64,000 nucleotides of DNA from Metaphire vulgaris (taxonomy: Eukaryota > Annelida > Clitellata > Crassiclitellata > Megascolecidae), in NCBI GenBank assembly GCA_018105865.1, contig CM030856.1, positions 6,864,720 through 6,928,719 of the forward strand, in the 5' to 3' direction. Position 1 is the stretch's first letter, and every line of letters starts with the position of its first letter. The position numbers and the translations under genes were made by a program. Shown here piece after piece: positions 23,062-33,289 of the stretch. The notes beneath the pieces are model-generated. The model saw only the letters and a list, made by a program, of their open reading frames with translations. It was not told where the DNA came from and ran no database searches.

Positions 23062-23503
23062 CAGAGACGTAGCGACGGGGGGTATATCGGTATATATACC
23101 CCTTCCCCAAAATCAGTCTACCTTAAAGTTTTTTATGTGATTTACATGTGGTTATATGTGGTTTATATGGTTTATGTGGTTTATAGTTAAGATTTATACC
23201 CACCCAAAATATTTATACCCTCACAAATCAAATTCCTGGCTATGCCCATGGTGATAAATATTCATAATGGGGTTTACAAGTGGACTTACCGGTAACAGCT
23301 GCTATGATGATCATCTCTGGTGGTAGACCTAGGCTTAGATGTACATTTTTGCAATTAAATGGTGCTGTCATGTCTGTAATCTTGTGGAATATTCCAAGGT
23401 CAAATTGTGAAATTTTTTATTTGTATCCAACAGAATATCTGTGTCCAATAGGGGGTGATGGTTATGGAATTCCGTTTGTTTCTTTTTTAAAATTAACCTG
23501 TGG

Positions 23504-23670
23504 CAGTGTTTTATTGAGGCCTGTTAGGGGGATATTCCCTCCAGAACCTAAAAATCCCCCTCAGAAAATCCCAGCACTGACACATATTTTTGCATTGAAC
23601 TGTGTCTCTTCTCCTCCAGCCAAGTCAAACTCCCTCGCCCAAAAAAACCTGGAGTCTGGATAAAACACTG
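23504..23670. mobile_element. MITE of the CAGTGTTTTATCCAG family
   Basis: The left end CAGTGTTTTATTGAGGCCTG and right end GGAGTCTGGATAAAACACTG enclose the family's TTTTGCATTGAACTGTGTC block. Flanks ACCTGTGG and ACCAGTGA match at 6 of 8 positions. It is followed at once by another copy. Confidence 0.8.
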
Positions 23671-23679
23671 ACCAGTGAG

Positions 23680-23850
23680 CAGTTTTATACAGGCCTGTTA
23701 GGAGGGGAGACCCCCAACCTCAAAATCCCCCTCCCCAAATCTTCCCACTTACACAAATTTTGCATTGAACTGTGTCTTTTCCCTCCAAGTCGATATCCCC
23801 TCCCTGAAAGCCTCAATTCCCCCCAAGCCTGGAGTCTGGATAAAACACTG
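23680..23850. mobile_element. MITE of the CAGTGTTTTATCCAG family, adjacent copy
   Basis: Same orientation and interior as the copy ending at 23670, only 9 bp away. The right end is intact and the left end is altered (CAGTTTTATACAGG). No target duplication is visible, so it may be a tandem duplication product and not an independent insertion. Confidence 0.75.
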
Positions 23851-24026
23851 CTTAAGTCTCGTTTCCTAATTACAGCAAATAGCAAATTCTTCTACAGTAT
23901 ATGCCTATGCCATCCGATCGTCAACTTCTATAGAGCCATTTCGTAGCGCAGAGGAGCATCGGCCGACGTAGGCTGCTAGTGGCCGTCTAAAAGCGTCAAT
24001 TAATTCGGATGATAGGAGCCAGTGGG

Positions 24027-24189
24027 CAGTGGCGGCTCCAGAATTTGGCAAATTGGGGTGGCAACTTCTAGGAACAGAGGCCAACCATTTGTTGATAAAT
24101 ATGTAGAAGAAAATACAGAGTCCCAACAACCACTGGGGGCCATGCATTCAATAGGGGGCACTGGCCCCCATGTGGAGCCGCCCGCCACT
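24027..24189. mobile_element. hAT-type MITE, CAGTGGCGGCTCCAG family
   Basis: CAGTGGCGGCTCCAGAATTT on the left and GTGGAGCCGCCCGCCACTG on the right are imperfect inverted repeats. No good target duplication is seen. Another MITE starts 7 bp further on. Confidence 0.65.
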
Positions 24190-24195
24190 GATCGG

Positions 24196-24390
24196 CAGTG
24201 TTTATTCTAGCCACCTTGACATTGGGGTGATTTTTAAATGTTTGGGGGTACAAGGTCTGAGTCTCCACACTTTGGGGGGATTTCCATTCCCCCAGCCAAC
24301 ATATAAAAAATGTTGGGGGAATTTTAAATTTTAAAACTGTGGGTGAGGGGAAATTCCCCCACCCCCAGAGAAGGCCTAGAATAAACACTG
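24196..24390. mobile_element. hAT-type MITE, CAGTGTTTATTCTAG family
   Basis: CAGTGTTTATTCTAG and CTAGAATAAACACTG are exact inverted termini. Flanks ACTGATCG and ACTGGTCG agree at 7 of 8, with a one-base offset on the left. Subterminal GGGGGAATT and CCCCCA runs are typical of the family (27052, 29401, 42756). Confidence 0.82.
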
Positions 24391-24648
24391 ACTGGTCGAA
24401 GCCACGGACTTCCACAGGTGTGTCTGGATATCAGAAGAAAGTAGGTCACCATGGCTATAAGCATTGAACGCTTTAGCCTCACACACGAGACGCGGTAAAT
24501 CAGCACACAAGGTCTATTTCTGCTTCGTTCTCGTACAACGCTGGACGATAGCGGACTCGATCGCGGACTCGATACCCGCAGGAGCCCCAAGGTCGACTCA
24601 GCCTTAGGCCTACTCGCTAGAGGGCGGTGGTTAAAGTGAGGAGCGGCG

Positions 24649-24728
24649 TTAACCCCTTAACCGTGTATTTAACTGTAACTCAATGTAAAATGGACGGATA
24701 TATCCGCGATCCCCAGTTAAGGGGTTAA
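24649..24728. mobile_element. piggyBac-like MITE inside the SINE
   Basis: TTAA on both sides encloses inverted termini CCCCTTAACCG and CAGTTAAGGGG and about 50 bp containing GGACGGATATATCCGC, itself a palindrome. The same inner sequence appears near 7590, so this is a repeated family. Confidence 0.78.
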
Positions 24729-24750
24729 TCTGCTAGGTAAAGTGTGGGCC

Positions 24751-25012
24751 CAGAGGCGGATCTATTGGGTGCAGGGGGGTATACAGATGTCCCCGGGCGT
24801 CGAGGTGAGGGGGCTCCAAAATTGGTTTAATGTAGGGAATTCCGCTACGGGTGATGACTTTTTTGCTTGTCAGGGTATTCGCGAAGTAGAGTAAAGGGGC
24901 GCCAAATGGGCAGAGCGGCGCCCTTTTTGGCTTCTTAGGATTTTCGTCAAGTTGAGGGGGCGCCACCAGTATATTTTGTCCCCGGGCGCCGGACACCCTA
25001 GCTCCGCCTCTG
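24751..25012. mobile_element. hAT-type MITE, CAGAGGCGGATCT family, inside the SINE
   Basis: The termini match those of the element at 3121-3394. Flanks TGTGGGCC and CGCGGGCC are an 8-bp duplication with two transitions. A reverse copy of the shared motif, GATGACTTTTTTGCTTGTC, is at about 24852. Confidence 0.88.
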
Positions 25013-25243
25013 CGCGGGCCTGGGGAAAGTAATGGCAACCTACCAAGATTATTGGATTATAGCCTACCACCTACGTCGCTGATTGTCTAGGCCGGAACCC
25101 AAGGCTCAAACTCCAGTACGGGACCTACCTTTACCCTTACGCCTTACCTCGTGCTCCGAATTTCCTAACCACTCTCCTCTCTATCGGTCTAGTAACTTAG
25201 TAGTAAGAGCCTCTGAGCTAGACTGGTCAATAGTAGTAGAAAT

Positions 25244-25573
25244 CAGGCCCTCCGAGAGAAATTCCGGGCCCCTGTGCAGAATGGCCGACGGGCCCTTGAG
25301 AAGTATTAATTTCTTGACGACCTTTTTTTTGCTTGTCCCGTTTATAAAGTGTTAAAGTGTTGACGACCTTTTTTTTGCTTGTCAGCCATTTAGCACTGTG
25401 TCCCGGGCCCCCTTGTGCTCACCGGGCCCCTCTGCTGAACTAACATCTTAACCATTCTTTAGTGTTATTACTCATTTTATTGTTAATTATACATATTCAT
25501 CATCGGTCCGGGTCCCCTCCAGACCGCCGGGCCCCTGTGCAGTTGCCCCCCTGCCCCCCTCTCGGAGGCCCTG
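25244..25573. mobile_element. hAT-type MITE, CAGGGCCNCCGAGAG family
   Basis: CAGGCCCTCCGAGAG and CTCTCGGAGGCCCTG are inverted termini. A perfect 8-bp duplication, GTAGAAAT, flanks it (25236-25243 and 25574-25581). Inside are CCGGGCCCCTGTGCAG blocks and two copies of TTGACGACC followed by a T run and GCTTGTC. It is related to 31547-31977. Confidence 0.94.
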
Positions 25574-25823
25574 GTAGAAATGGTTGGGAGATTTATAGGC
25601 ATCACTGAAACAGAACTAGGATATGCTATATTTATTTCGCACGTTGTGCATCGAATGCCTAGTAGTGAAGCCAGCTGCTGCTGTTGCACAGCAAAGATAT
25701 CTGAATCAAAATTCAGCTCTTTTCAGCACTGGCTTCCAGCCCTTTCCCAAGGAAAAGTTTGACAGAGATTGTCACAACTCACAATGTAGGTGCGCCAAAT
25801 ACAGTATAGGGCCTACATGCAGG

Positions 25824-26026
25824 GCAGGGATATTTTTACACCCCCAAAACCACCCCCAACACTCCCCAACACCCCCCAAATTTGAGGTCGACAGACTCGA
25901 CACACCACAAAAAAATTTGGTAATGTGACAATGGTATGCATACAAAATGCATACTAATTAGCTCCGGACACCCCTCCCCAATTTTAGGTCGACACCCCCA
26001 AATTCACGATCCTAGAAATATCCCTG
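25824..26026. mobile_element. hAT-type MITE, CAGGGATATTT family
   Basis: CAGGGATATTTNTA and TAGAAATATCCCTG are inverted termini, with a perfect 8-bp duplication ATGCAGGG (25816-25823 and 26027-26034). Inside, TTTGAGGTCGACA repeats face each other around TGGTATGCATACAAAATGC. Copies are at 30190-30353 and 30580-30754, with a fragment near 57190-57240. Confidence 0.94.
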
Positions 26027-26284
26027 ATGCAGGGTAGTCAAAACGCCTAAACAAGAGTTAGGCCTATACGATCTCTCGTCGGGATGTCAATCAGTGGCGT
26101 ATCTAGGGTGTGGCAGATGCCCTGGGCACCACTTGAAGGAAGAGGCGCCAAAAACTCTACTACCTTGCACTACTCAGCGTAGAAAGAGAAGGAACTGCAA
26201 ACACTGGCCTACTGGCCTTGTACACATTGACCAGTTCGCATCAGTAAAAGCAAGTAGGCCTACTTCTGTAGTTTTAATCATGTG

Positions 26285-26551
26285 CAGTGGCGGTTCCAAG
26301 AATTCTTGGTGGGGGAAATGCAGTGAATTTATAGGGAGTTGGTGGAAGGGTGCCGAAAATGTTGACGATAAAAAGGTCACTAGCAATAATGAAATAGGCC
26401 GGAAAAGGCTGACAAGCAAAAAAGGTCATCAGCTCTGTTTTGAACACAAGGATTGAAGTTCGGACCCGGTAAACCCTGAAAATGTTGACAAGCGAAAAAA
26501 AGCTCGGTGGGGGATGCATCCCCAGTCATCCCCAACGTGGAGTCGCTCCTG
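26285..26551. mobile_element. hAT-type MITE, CAGTGGCGGTTCC family
   Basis: The left end CAGTGGCGGTTCCAAGAATT matches the elements at 29862 and 56358, and the right end is GTGGAGTCGCTCCTG. Flanks ATCATGTG and ATCATGCA agree at 6 of 8. Two forward copies of the shared motif lie inside (GGCTGACAAGCAAAAAAGG at about 26406 and GTTGACAAGCGAAAAAAAG at about 26480). Confidence 0.82.
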
Positions 26552-26875
26552 ATCATGCATGTAATTAATATGACATGATTTGTTAATTACAGGTAAAGAT
26601 TTGTTAACCTGCTAATTTAATTTTCGGACCTCTGCCATGGATCATTCTCAAAAACGCCTATCATTTCGGTGACGATGAAACATAATATGCTTTTAAGCAG
26701 GGCAGCATATAATAGTCTTGTCTTCAATCATTCTCGTTGCGAGATTTGACTGAAACGTTCGCCACTCTTCGTCACCATGTTATCCTAACGTTTGGCAATC
26801 TCACTGATGTTTCCAATGTCAATCCGGTACATGATTGGATGTTCTCTATCCAGTTCAAAGCTGCCTGCCTCCTCC

Positions 26876-26932
26876 TCTTCTTCTTCTTCTTCTTCTTCTT
26901 CTTCTTCCTCCTCCTCCTCCTCCTCCTCCTAA
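26876..26932. repeat. (CTT)n/(CTC)n trinucleotide tract
   Basis: A pyrimidine-only run of CTT then CTC repeats of about 55 bases, preceded by a mixed CT stretch. Confidence 0.95.
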
Positions 26933-27051
26933 CCACAGTAATAACAATAATAATCGTAATAATAGTATATAATCATCATAATTTTTCTCTTCTTAGAGAG
27001 TATTCTATAGAATGGGAACATGCAGAAATCGAATGACAAAAAAGGTGTCCA

Positions 27052-27222
27052 CAGTGTTTATTCTAGGCCTTCTCTGGGGGAATCCCCCCAATTCCCCTTC
27101 CCAAAAAATTTTTATATGTTGGCTGGGGGATGGAAATCCCCCCCCAAGTGTGAAGACTCAGACCTTGTCCCCCCTAACATTTCAAAATCCCCCCAATGTC
27201 AAGGCGGCTAGAATAAACACTG
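27052..27222. mobile_element. hAT-type MITE, CAGTGTTTATTCTAG family
   Basis: Exact family termini at both ends. Flanks GGTGTCCA and GATGTCCA are an 8-bp duplication with one difference. It is oriented opposite to the copy at 24196. Confidence 0.9.
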
Positions 27223-27489
27223 GATGTCCAGTAGCTTTGTTGCGACAGAGGAAATTATTTGGGGACTGAAGAGCAACTGGGTCGTCAGGATATTTATTAT
27301 TTAGGCTATATCAAGTTTATATTAGGCCTATTTACAGTTTGTTATCTACCTTCTTTTGCACCTGTTCAGTTTATCGACTGCTCATGCACACGTCTCTGTC
27401 TGACTAAGCAGTTGGTGATGGATTGTCATTGCGCACAGCAACTGTATTCCGAAACGTGTAGCCTACTGGTGACTATTGCACCAGCAGAT

Positions 27490-27582
<93 letters not shown>
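27490..27582. repeat. (AAT)n microsatellite, about 30 units
   Basis: About 90 bases of uninterrupted AAT. It is followed by ATGTGATTTTAGG, the start of the dispersed repeat also seen at 36944 and 37010, which suggests the array grew from a retroposon tail. Confidence 0.97.
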
Positions 27583-27589
27583 GCAATGT

Positions 27590-28500
27590 GATTTTAGGCC
27601 CCTAATTAAGTGGCTTAGCAAGCTAAGTAAGCCTGTGTGAAAACCAGGCAGGCAACTTGAGAATTAAGGCCCTGGACAGATTTTTAAAATGAGAACATAC
27701 TTTTACCCTCAAAGTTTCACCAGGGCCTGTTTTAAGTAAAATTTATCACGCATTAAACTCAGAAAATTTGTGGACATCCGCATAAAAAACAAGCAAAAAG
27801 GTCGTCCGGAAAATTTATCGCTGCACAAATCACAGAATATTGCAAGTTACCACTGGCGAATTTAGAGTTTAATATTTGGGTAGGCTAGCATGGGGGTCTG
27901 CGGGTGCCATCCAGCACGGGTGTCATCCAGCACGCGACAGACCTGGTGTTGATGGAAAAAAACATTTTTTTTGTTTTGGTGGGATTAACTGGGTAGGCTT
28001 AAGCCTACCCTAGCCTTTAATAAAATCCGCCTATGGAAGGAGGGCGTGAAATGACGCTATGCTGAGTCGACGCCTTTAAGTTTATGACCTGAGGTGTCGT
28101 TTTTACTATTAGGGTAAGCAGCTGCCTTCACTAAATAACGTTGTGTGCCTATGCATAGGCTAACAGTTGTCAGCCACGTCCACACAATGTGCCCTTTCTC
28201 TATCGATTGAACGGATTTCGCGCTTTTCAACGTGGCATTAGGGCCTACACGTCATGTGTTGTTTTGCTCGACTTCGCCTGAACTTTTTAAAATACTGTAT
28301 ACTGAATATCTATTTTAGGAAACATTTGGACCAGAATGTGGGACAGTTTGACGTAGAAATCACGTCAGAGGTTCACGCACAACGTTTATGTGCTTCGTCT
28401 GTTTTTCTCGGCACTCTGCATTAGCCTACATATTCGTAGGCGTAAACGTTCCATTTTTGAGACGTTGTCATGCATGGAGAAGGGGAAGGCATATGATGGG
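27590..28500. other. Dispersed repeat copy, then unassigned DNA
   Basis: 27590-27645 is a copy of the GTGATTTTA...CTAAGTAAGCCTGTGTGAAAACCA repeat. A shared-motif match (AACAAGCAAAAAGGTCGTCC) is at about 27788. The rest has no supported gene; a GTAGGCTTAAGCCTACCCTA palindrome lies near 27990-28012. Confidence 0.5.
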
Positions 28501-28656
28501 CAGTGTTCTATCCAGACTCCAGACCTTGGTGGGGGGATTGACTTGGCTGGAGGGGAAGAGGCGCAGTTCAATGCAAATAATTTCTTCAGTGCTGGGATTT
28601 GGGTGGATTTTGAGGGTTGGGGAAATCCCCCCCTAACAGGCCTGGATAAAACACTG
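28501..28656. mobile_element. MITE of the CAGTGTTTTATCCAG family, reverse copy
   Basis: CAGTGTTCTATCCAGACTCC and GCCTGGATAAAACACTG are the ends, and the interior is the reverse of the copy at 4744. The flanks only weakly resemble one another (ATGATGGG and CATATGGG). Confidence 0.78.
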
Positions 28657-29099
28657 CATATGGGTTGCTCCCAACTATTTCATCCAAGTTTACTCCAATT
28701 ACTATGTTAACTATATTATACGATTTGCATAGGCTCCTACAAGCCTGGAAATTGGTGAAGGCAAAAGTCAACACGCCCTATTTTTAGGTCTATACGTGAA
28801 CGTCGCGCTGACTAAAGACGCCCATGTATGGAATACGAAATAACGAAACTTAAAGACGAGCGTAATTACATTGCCACAAACGTACGGCACATCTAGCCTA
28901 CTTATTAATAATACATCGGCGTGCCATAGGCGCCTAAGCCCCTAACTGCGGTTCGAAACATGCTCGGAATCATGGAGCGGAATAATAATAAATTATTTAT
29001 TTATTACGACGAGCTGATGTTGATTTAATGTACTTGCAATGCAACACATACTCATACACGTCTGCTGCAGAATTTAAGCAGAAGAGCATTGACGTCTAT

Positions 29100-29310
29100 A
29101 GAACCCAATCCAACCCAATTAACCCATCAAATCTCCAACCCAACACCCCCCATGCCGGTAATAGGGTTACTTGACCCAACCCAACCCAACCCACCGCAAT
29201 ACAATTCAATTTCTTAAACCATGACTTATTTTCTTACCCAACCCACCATAATATGGAAAAGTCTGACCCAACCTAATCCAACCCAACTCAACCCATGGGT
29301 TAACCCCCAC
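29100..29310. repeat. Degenerate (CCCAA)n-rich repeat
   Basis: Many CCAACCCAACCCAA steps occur with substitutions, ending at CCCATGGGTTAACCCCC. The unit is a pentamer, CCCAA, not the CCCTAA telomere hexamer. No inverted termini are clear. Confidence 0.75.
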
Positions 29311-29400
29311 CCCCTTACGGACATCTCTGGTTTAAGCCAATCCTATTGAACCCGGAAGAAACTCCTGCTTAGGTCTAGCGGGGCGGAAGATATTTAGAAG

Positions 29401-29587
29401 CAGTATTTATTCTAGGCTTGTTTTGGAGGGAATCCCCCCAAGTTTTAAAATCCCCCCTAAACAAATTTGTATATGTTGGCTTGGGGGATGGAAATCCCCC
29501 CCCCAAAAAAAGCGTGGAGAAACAAATCTTGTCCCCCCAAACATTTCAAACCCCTCCCCAATGTTAAGGTGGCTAAAATAAACACTG
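29401..29587. mobile_element. hAT-type MITE, CAGTGTTTATTCTAG family
   Basis: Termini CAGTATTTATTCTAG and CTAAAATAAACACTG. Flanks TTTAGAAG and CTTAGAAG form an 8-bp duplication with one mismatch. The long C and G runs inside are typical. Confidence 0.88.
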
Positions 29588-29861
29588 CTTAGAAGCACTA
29601 TCGATTGTAGTCAATATCATATTTTTATTCTGTAGTTTATCGATCATGCAACTTCACCTTCGCTTTTTAAAAAAACGCTGCACAGGCTCGATAGCTTAGA
29701 AACCGTCTGTGCTCGACTACCGTCTGTCTGCAAAAACGATACATGACTAGAATCAGAAATGGCACATGGGTCACTCAAAGTCAAAGTGACCGATGACACC
29801 CACTACTCATGGGCCATTACTAACTCATTAGCAGTCAGCTAGGCTTATCTATAGGCCTAAT

Positions 29862-30101
29862 CAGTAGCGGTTCCAGGATTTCTTGGTGGGGAGGATGAAA
29901 TGAATTCATAGGAAGTTGGTGGGGGATGAAAAGAGAAGGAAAAAATCAATAGACTGCCGAAAAAGGCTGACAAAAGGGAATAATGTTACTTAAGTATTAT
30001 ACTTAATACTACATACCTAACAGCAAATGGTTTGGCTCCCCCATTAATAGAAGTTGCCACCCCAACGGCCCCCCACTTACCAAATCCTGGAGCCGCCACT
30101 G
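29862..30101. mobile_element. hAT-type MITE with unlike halves
   Basis: The left half (CAGTAGCGGTTCCAGGATTT and following) matches 56358-56665. The right half (AAGTTGCCACCCC to TCCTGGAGCCGCCACTG) matches the reversed left half of 24027-24189. No 8-bp duplication flanks it. It looks recombinant. Confidence 0.75.
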
Positions 30102-30189
30102 TTACCTTATAGAGAAGATGCAAAATTTGTATTGCAAATATTAATTTGTCGATAAAAGCGAACTTAAGCTTTCATACACAGTATATGAA

Positions 30190-30353
30190 CAGTGTTATTT
30201 ATAGAATTTTGAATTTGAGGTGTCGGAAAATCTGGGGTGTTCTGACCTAATTAATATGCATATTGTATACATACCATTGTCGCATTACCAAATTTTGGGG
30301 GTGTCGACCTCAAATTGGGGGTGTTGGGGTGTTAGGGGTGTAAAATATCCCTG
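30190..30353. mobile_element. hAT-type MITE, CAGGGATATTT family, variant left end
   Basis: The right terminus is AAAATATCCCTG and the left is CAGTGTTATTTATAGAA. GTATATGAA is present on both sides (30181-30189 and 30354-30362), a target duplication of 8-9 bp. Confidence 0.85.
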
Positions 30354-30399
30354 GTATATGAACGTGCACTCTCAACTTTAAAATGCAATGGGTCAAGAC

Positions 30400-30543
30400 C
30401 AGTAGCGTGCAGAGGGGGTTCGGTGACCTCGGGCGCCGAGCAGATGGGGCGCCAAAATTGACCCGGCGACTTTTTTTGCTTTGCTCGTCAAACATTTCTT
30501 ACCGACTTGGCCCCGAGCGCCCACCACTTTCTGCACGTCACTG
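30400..30543. mobile_element. hAT-like MITE, CAGTAGCGTGCAGA type
   Basis: CAGTAGCGTGCAGAGGG and CTTTCTGCACGTCACTG are inverted. Inside are GGGCGCCGAG and GGGGCGCCAAAATTG blocks as in the CAGAGGCGG elements, plus a reverse shared motif (TTTTTTTGCTTTGCTCGTC). No target duplication is visible. Confidence 0.7.
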
Positions 30544-30579
30544 TCCCCATTGATTTATTCTTTTTTCTAGAGGTAGGCC

Positions 30580-30754
30580 CAGAGATATTTTACACCCCTA
30601 ACACGCCCCCAACACTCTCCCTCCCAATTTGAGGTCGACACCTATAAAATTTGGTAATGTGACAATGGTATGCATACAAAATGCATACTAATTAGCTCGG
30701 ACACCCCCATTTGAGGTCGACACCCCCAAATTCACAATCTTAGAAATATCCCTG
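30580..30754. mobile_element. hAT-type MITE, CAGGGATATTT family
   Basis: The ends CAGAGATATTT and AGAAATATCCCTG carry a perfect 8-bp duplication GGTAGGCC (30572-30579 and 30755-30762). The interior matches 25824-26026 closely. Confidence 0.93.
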
Positions 30755-30762
30755 GGTAGGCC

Positions 30763-31546
30763 CTATCAGTATTATTCATGCCTGCTTCAACAGTTAGGCT
30801 TGCTTTCAATATTTCATAAGCAATATGAGAATTCCTTGAAAACATCTGTGCTTTCCAGCGTAAAAATCATCAATCATCTACAATACGTGGAGGAATTTCA
30901 TGGACGTGAAATTACCAAATGTAGGCTACAACGATCTTTGCCTACGACGATATCGCGATATCGTCGTAGCCTATACAAATAACCACGATACATATCCAAC
31001 GATTACTGCCCTAGCACTGTAATGCTGCATAAACCAAGGCTGGTTTCAATCGCATTATTGGACTGTTATTATAGAAATACTGTATAATTACATATTATGC
31101 GCATCCTCCTATCTCGATGACACTTTCTGCATAATAATTATACAGTACAGTATAGGCCTAGGCCTATAGGTTACCGAGTGGCGATTGGAGCATCACTAGA
31201 CTATGGATTGCCTATTTGCATATAGGCCTATAGGGCTATTGTAGGGGGGCCTACAGTGTATCTCTTTAAAATGCTGATCATTTATCCTGTCCTTATAGGT
31301 TTAGCTCACGATACAAGACAACCATGCATCAGCCTATCACCGTTATCCGGTTCGACTGTACTTTGGGCGAACGAAGCAGAAAGTATACCTTATGCCCTAT
31401 AATTATATGAGTTTTTGCTCATCGGGTCAAAATAGGCGCTTATGGTGAAAACATACAGTATGATAGGCAGCGCCTGGAGATACACCGAACGAGAGTAGGC
31501 TAATAAAGGCCCCGCAGTTAGGCTACGCACGATCAATCAATGAAGC
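30763..31546. other. No supported gene; short palindromes
   Basis: A near-perfect palindrome, CTACGACGATATCGCGATATCGTCGTAG in two halves, is centred near 30955. Several AGGCCTATAGG-type palindromic bits lie around 31150-31240. The frames are short and not recognisable. Confidence 0.5.
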
Positions 31547-31977
31547 CAGGGCCGCCGAGAGAATCTGCGGGCCCCTGTGCAGGAAATAGTCACCGGGCCC
31601 CACCTGACCTGGCAAGTCTGTGAAAAAGTTGATGACCATTTTTTGCTTGTCGGTCATTTTTCAAACCAGAATTTTCCGGATCCATGCACGCCGTTATCCG
31701 TAACAAGCAAGTGTGAAAAAGTGTTTATATGACCTTTTTTGCTTCTCGTTCCTTTTAGAAAAAAGGAGATTACTTGATTATGATCGGCCCGGGCTCCTGG
31801 CATTCCCCGGGCCCCTGTGCTCGTGACGATAAGATTACCCTTTTCCTTGTCAGTCTTTTTCAGGGTTCAGGTTATTGATAACTTGATACAGTTAATATGT
31901 CATCATCACCGGGCCCGGCCCCCTGCAGGCCGCCGGGCCCCTGTGCAATTGCCCCATGCCCCCTATCGGCGGCCCTG
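31547..31977. mobile_element. hAT-type MITE, CAGGGCCGCCGAGAG family
   Basis: CAGGGCCGCCGAGAG and TATCGGCGGCCCTG are inverted termini. Flanks AATGAAGC and AATGACGC agree at 7 of 8. Three reverse-orientation copies of the shared motif are inside, near 31630, 31730 and 31835, two of them close to TTTTTTGCTTGTC or GCTTCTC. Confidence 0.92.
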
Positions 31978-31985
31978 AATGACGC

Positions 31986-32574
31986 AAGCAATCAGTAAAT
32001 CAATGAGTCCGTCAGCAGTCAGTCAGTCAATCAATCAATCAACTTCTATGGCACCACCATGCGACATACAATCGATTCTTTACATTGTCACACAATAGCA
32101 GCACAAGAGGCCACACATGCAAATTGTTTAATACGCGGCTCTTCCCTCGATCGCCCTACTAGGCATTCCGCAAGATATTCGCCAGGTCTTTCATTTGGTT
32201 GATGTCCCTCGTTCTCGTACAGTCAATGGCGTTAGTGTGTAGTATGAAATGGCTGGGTGTGCTCTATTTCGAACCCTGTAGATCGAAATTGATAATGATA
32301 TTATTGATTATTCTTGCAAAGATTAAAGCAATGAAGATGGAACAAGAGGAAAATGTGGATTTTGTCGGAGAATTTCTTCATATCGATTAGATTTTTACAT
32401 ATCTACGCCCTATATAGGCCTAACTTCTATTCAACAGACTTCCAATAGGCTTCTCTCACAGAGCGAATTAATTATAAAACTTATTTTTGATGTCTATAAA
32501 ACCCGCTGCAGGCCTATAAAGAACCAGATACCTTAAGCAGAGGTTCGGTCCAGGACCAAGAAAGGAAAATTTTA
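31986..32574. other. No supported gene
   Basis: It begins with a short (CAAT)n run at about 32027-32040. A 63-residue frame at 32199-32390 resembles no family known to me. No splice or repeat structure stands out. Confidence 0.45.
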
Positions 32575-32935
32575 GCGCAAGGCATGGGTTGTGGACAAAT
32601 GGAACAGCTTGGACGGTGTGGGAGCGACAGTTGAAACAGTAAACGGGTTCAAAGGTTATCTCGAAAAACTAGGTTATTGAATGCGGAGTGTTTCGTTCAA
32701 GACTCGTTATAGCCGTTTACTGGAGTAGCTAGCCTGCCACTGTCCGGAAAATATTCTATGCCTCTGCCAGGGTCAGGCCCTACCATTTAACCCTCTGTCT
32801 ATGGCATGCATAGGCAGTCACTTCAACTGTCTGTCTGTCTGCATGTTTGTTTGTCTGTCTGTCTGTCTCACTCTGAGTAGACTGAATATATTCTGCTTAT
32901 TTTATCCGAAAGTGCAATGTGAAAGTGCTTTTCGA
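32575..32935 (+). mobile_element. LINE 3' end with (CTGT)n UTR
   Basis: The frame W-N-SLDGVGATVETVNGFKGYLE followed by a stop is the C-terminus of a CR1/jockey-like ORF2. The UTR has CGTTCAAGACTCGTTA, TGTCCGGAAAATATTCT and a (CTGT)n tract, repeated at 38350-38548. A related C-terminus is at 40005-40262. Confidence 0.75.
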
Positions 32936-33204
32936 TGGCTGCAGAATAGATAAAGTCAATCAACACTATGATAGTTTTTTAGTCATACGTACGAATTGAT
33001 TTAGCTAGTCATGGCAGCCAAATCAAATAGCTCTTTAGGCCTAACACACGGTTCTGACGAACCGGACCGAACCGGCTTCAAGCCACGATCCATACCCAAT
33101 GCTGCATACTGATTTTCTACATTGCATGGTTGGCCTATTTAGTTACTGTTTTATTATTCTTTAGCCTAAAAATTAAACCCTCTTGATCATTCAGACTGTA
33201 TAGA

Positions 33205-33205
33205 G

Positions 33206-33282
<77 letters not shown>
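33205..33282. repeat. (AAT)n microsatellite at a LINE 3' tail
   Basis: About 25 AAT units, immediately followed by (AAAGT)n and then the minus-strand LINE 3' UTR. The array sits at the tail of that element. Confidence 0.95.
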
Positions 33283-33283
<1 letters not shown>

Positions 33284-33289
33284 GTAAAG

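Larger units (their letters stand above)
24530..25150 (+). mobile_element. tRNA-derived SINE broken by two later insertions
   Basis: The body matches the SINE at 10583-10858: AAGGTCGACTCAGCCTTA, CGCTAGAGGG, GGGGAAAGTAATGGCAACCT, CACCTACGTCGCTGATTG and a tail near GTACGGGACCTACC. A TTAA-flanked mini-element (24649-24728) and a hAT MITE (24751-25012) interrupt it. The head is partly degraded or duplicated (GGACTCGAT twice). Confidence 0.8.

Noticed and set aside
29100..29310. (CCCAA)n as telomeric DNA
   Set aside because: The unit is a degenerate pentamer and does not match the animal hexamer.
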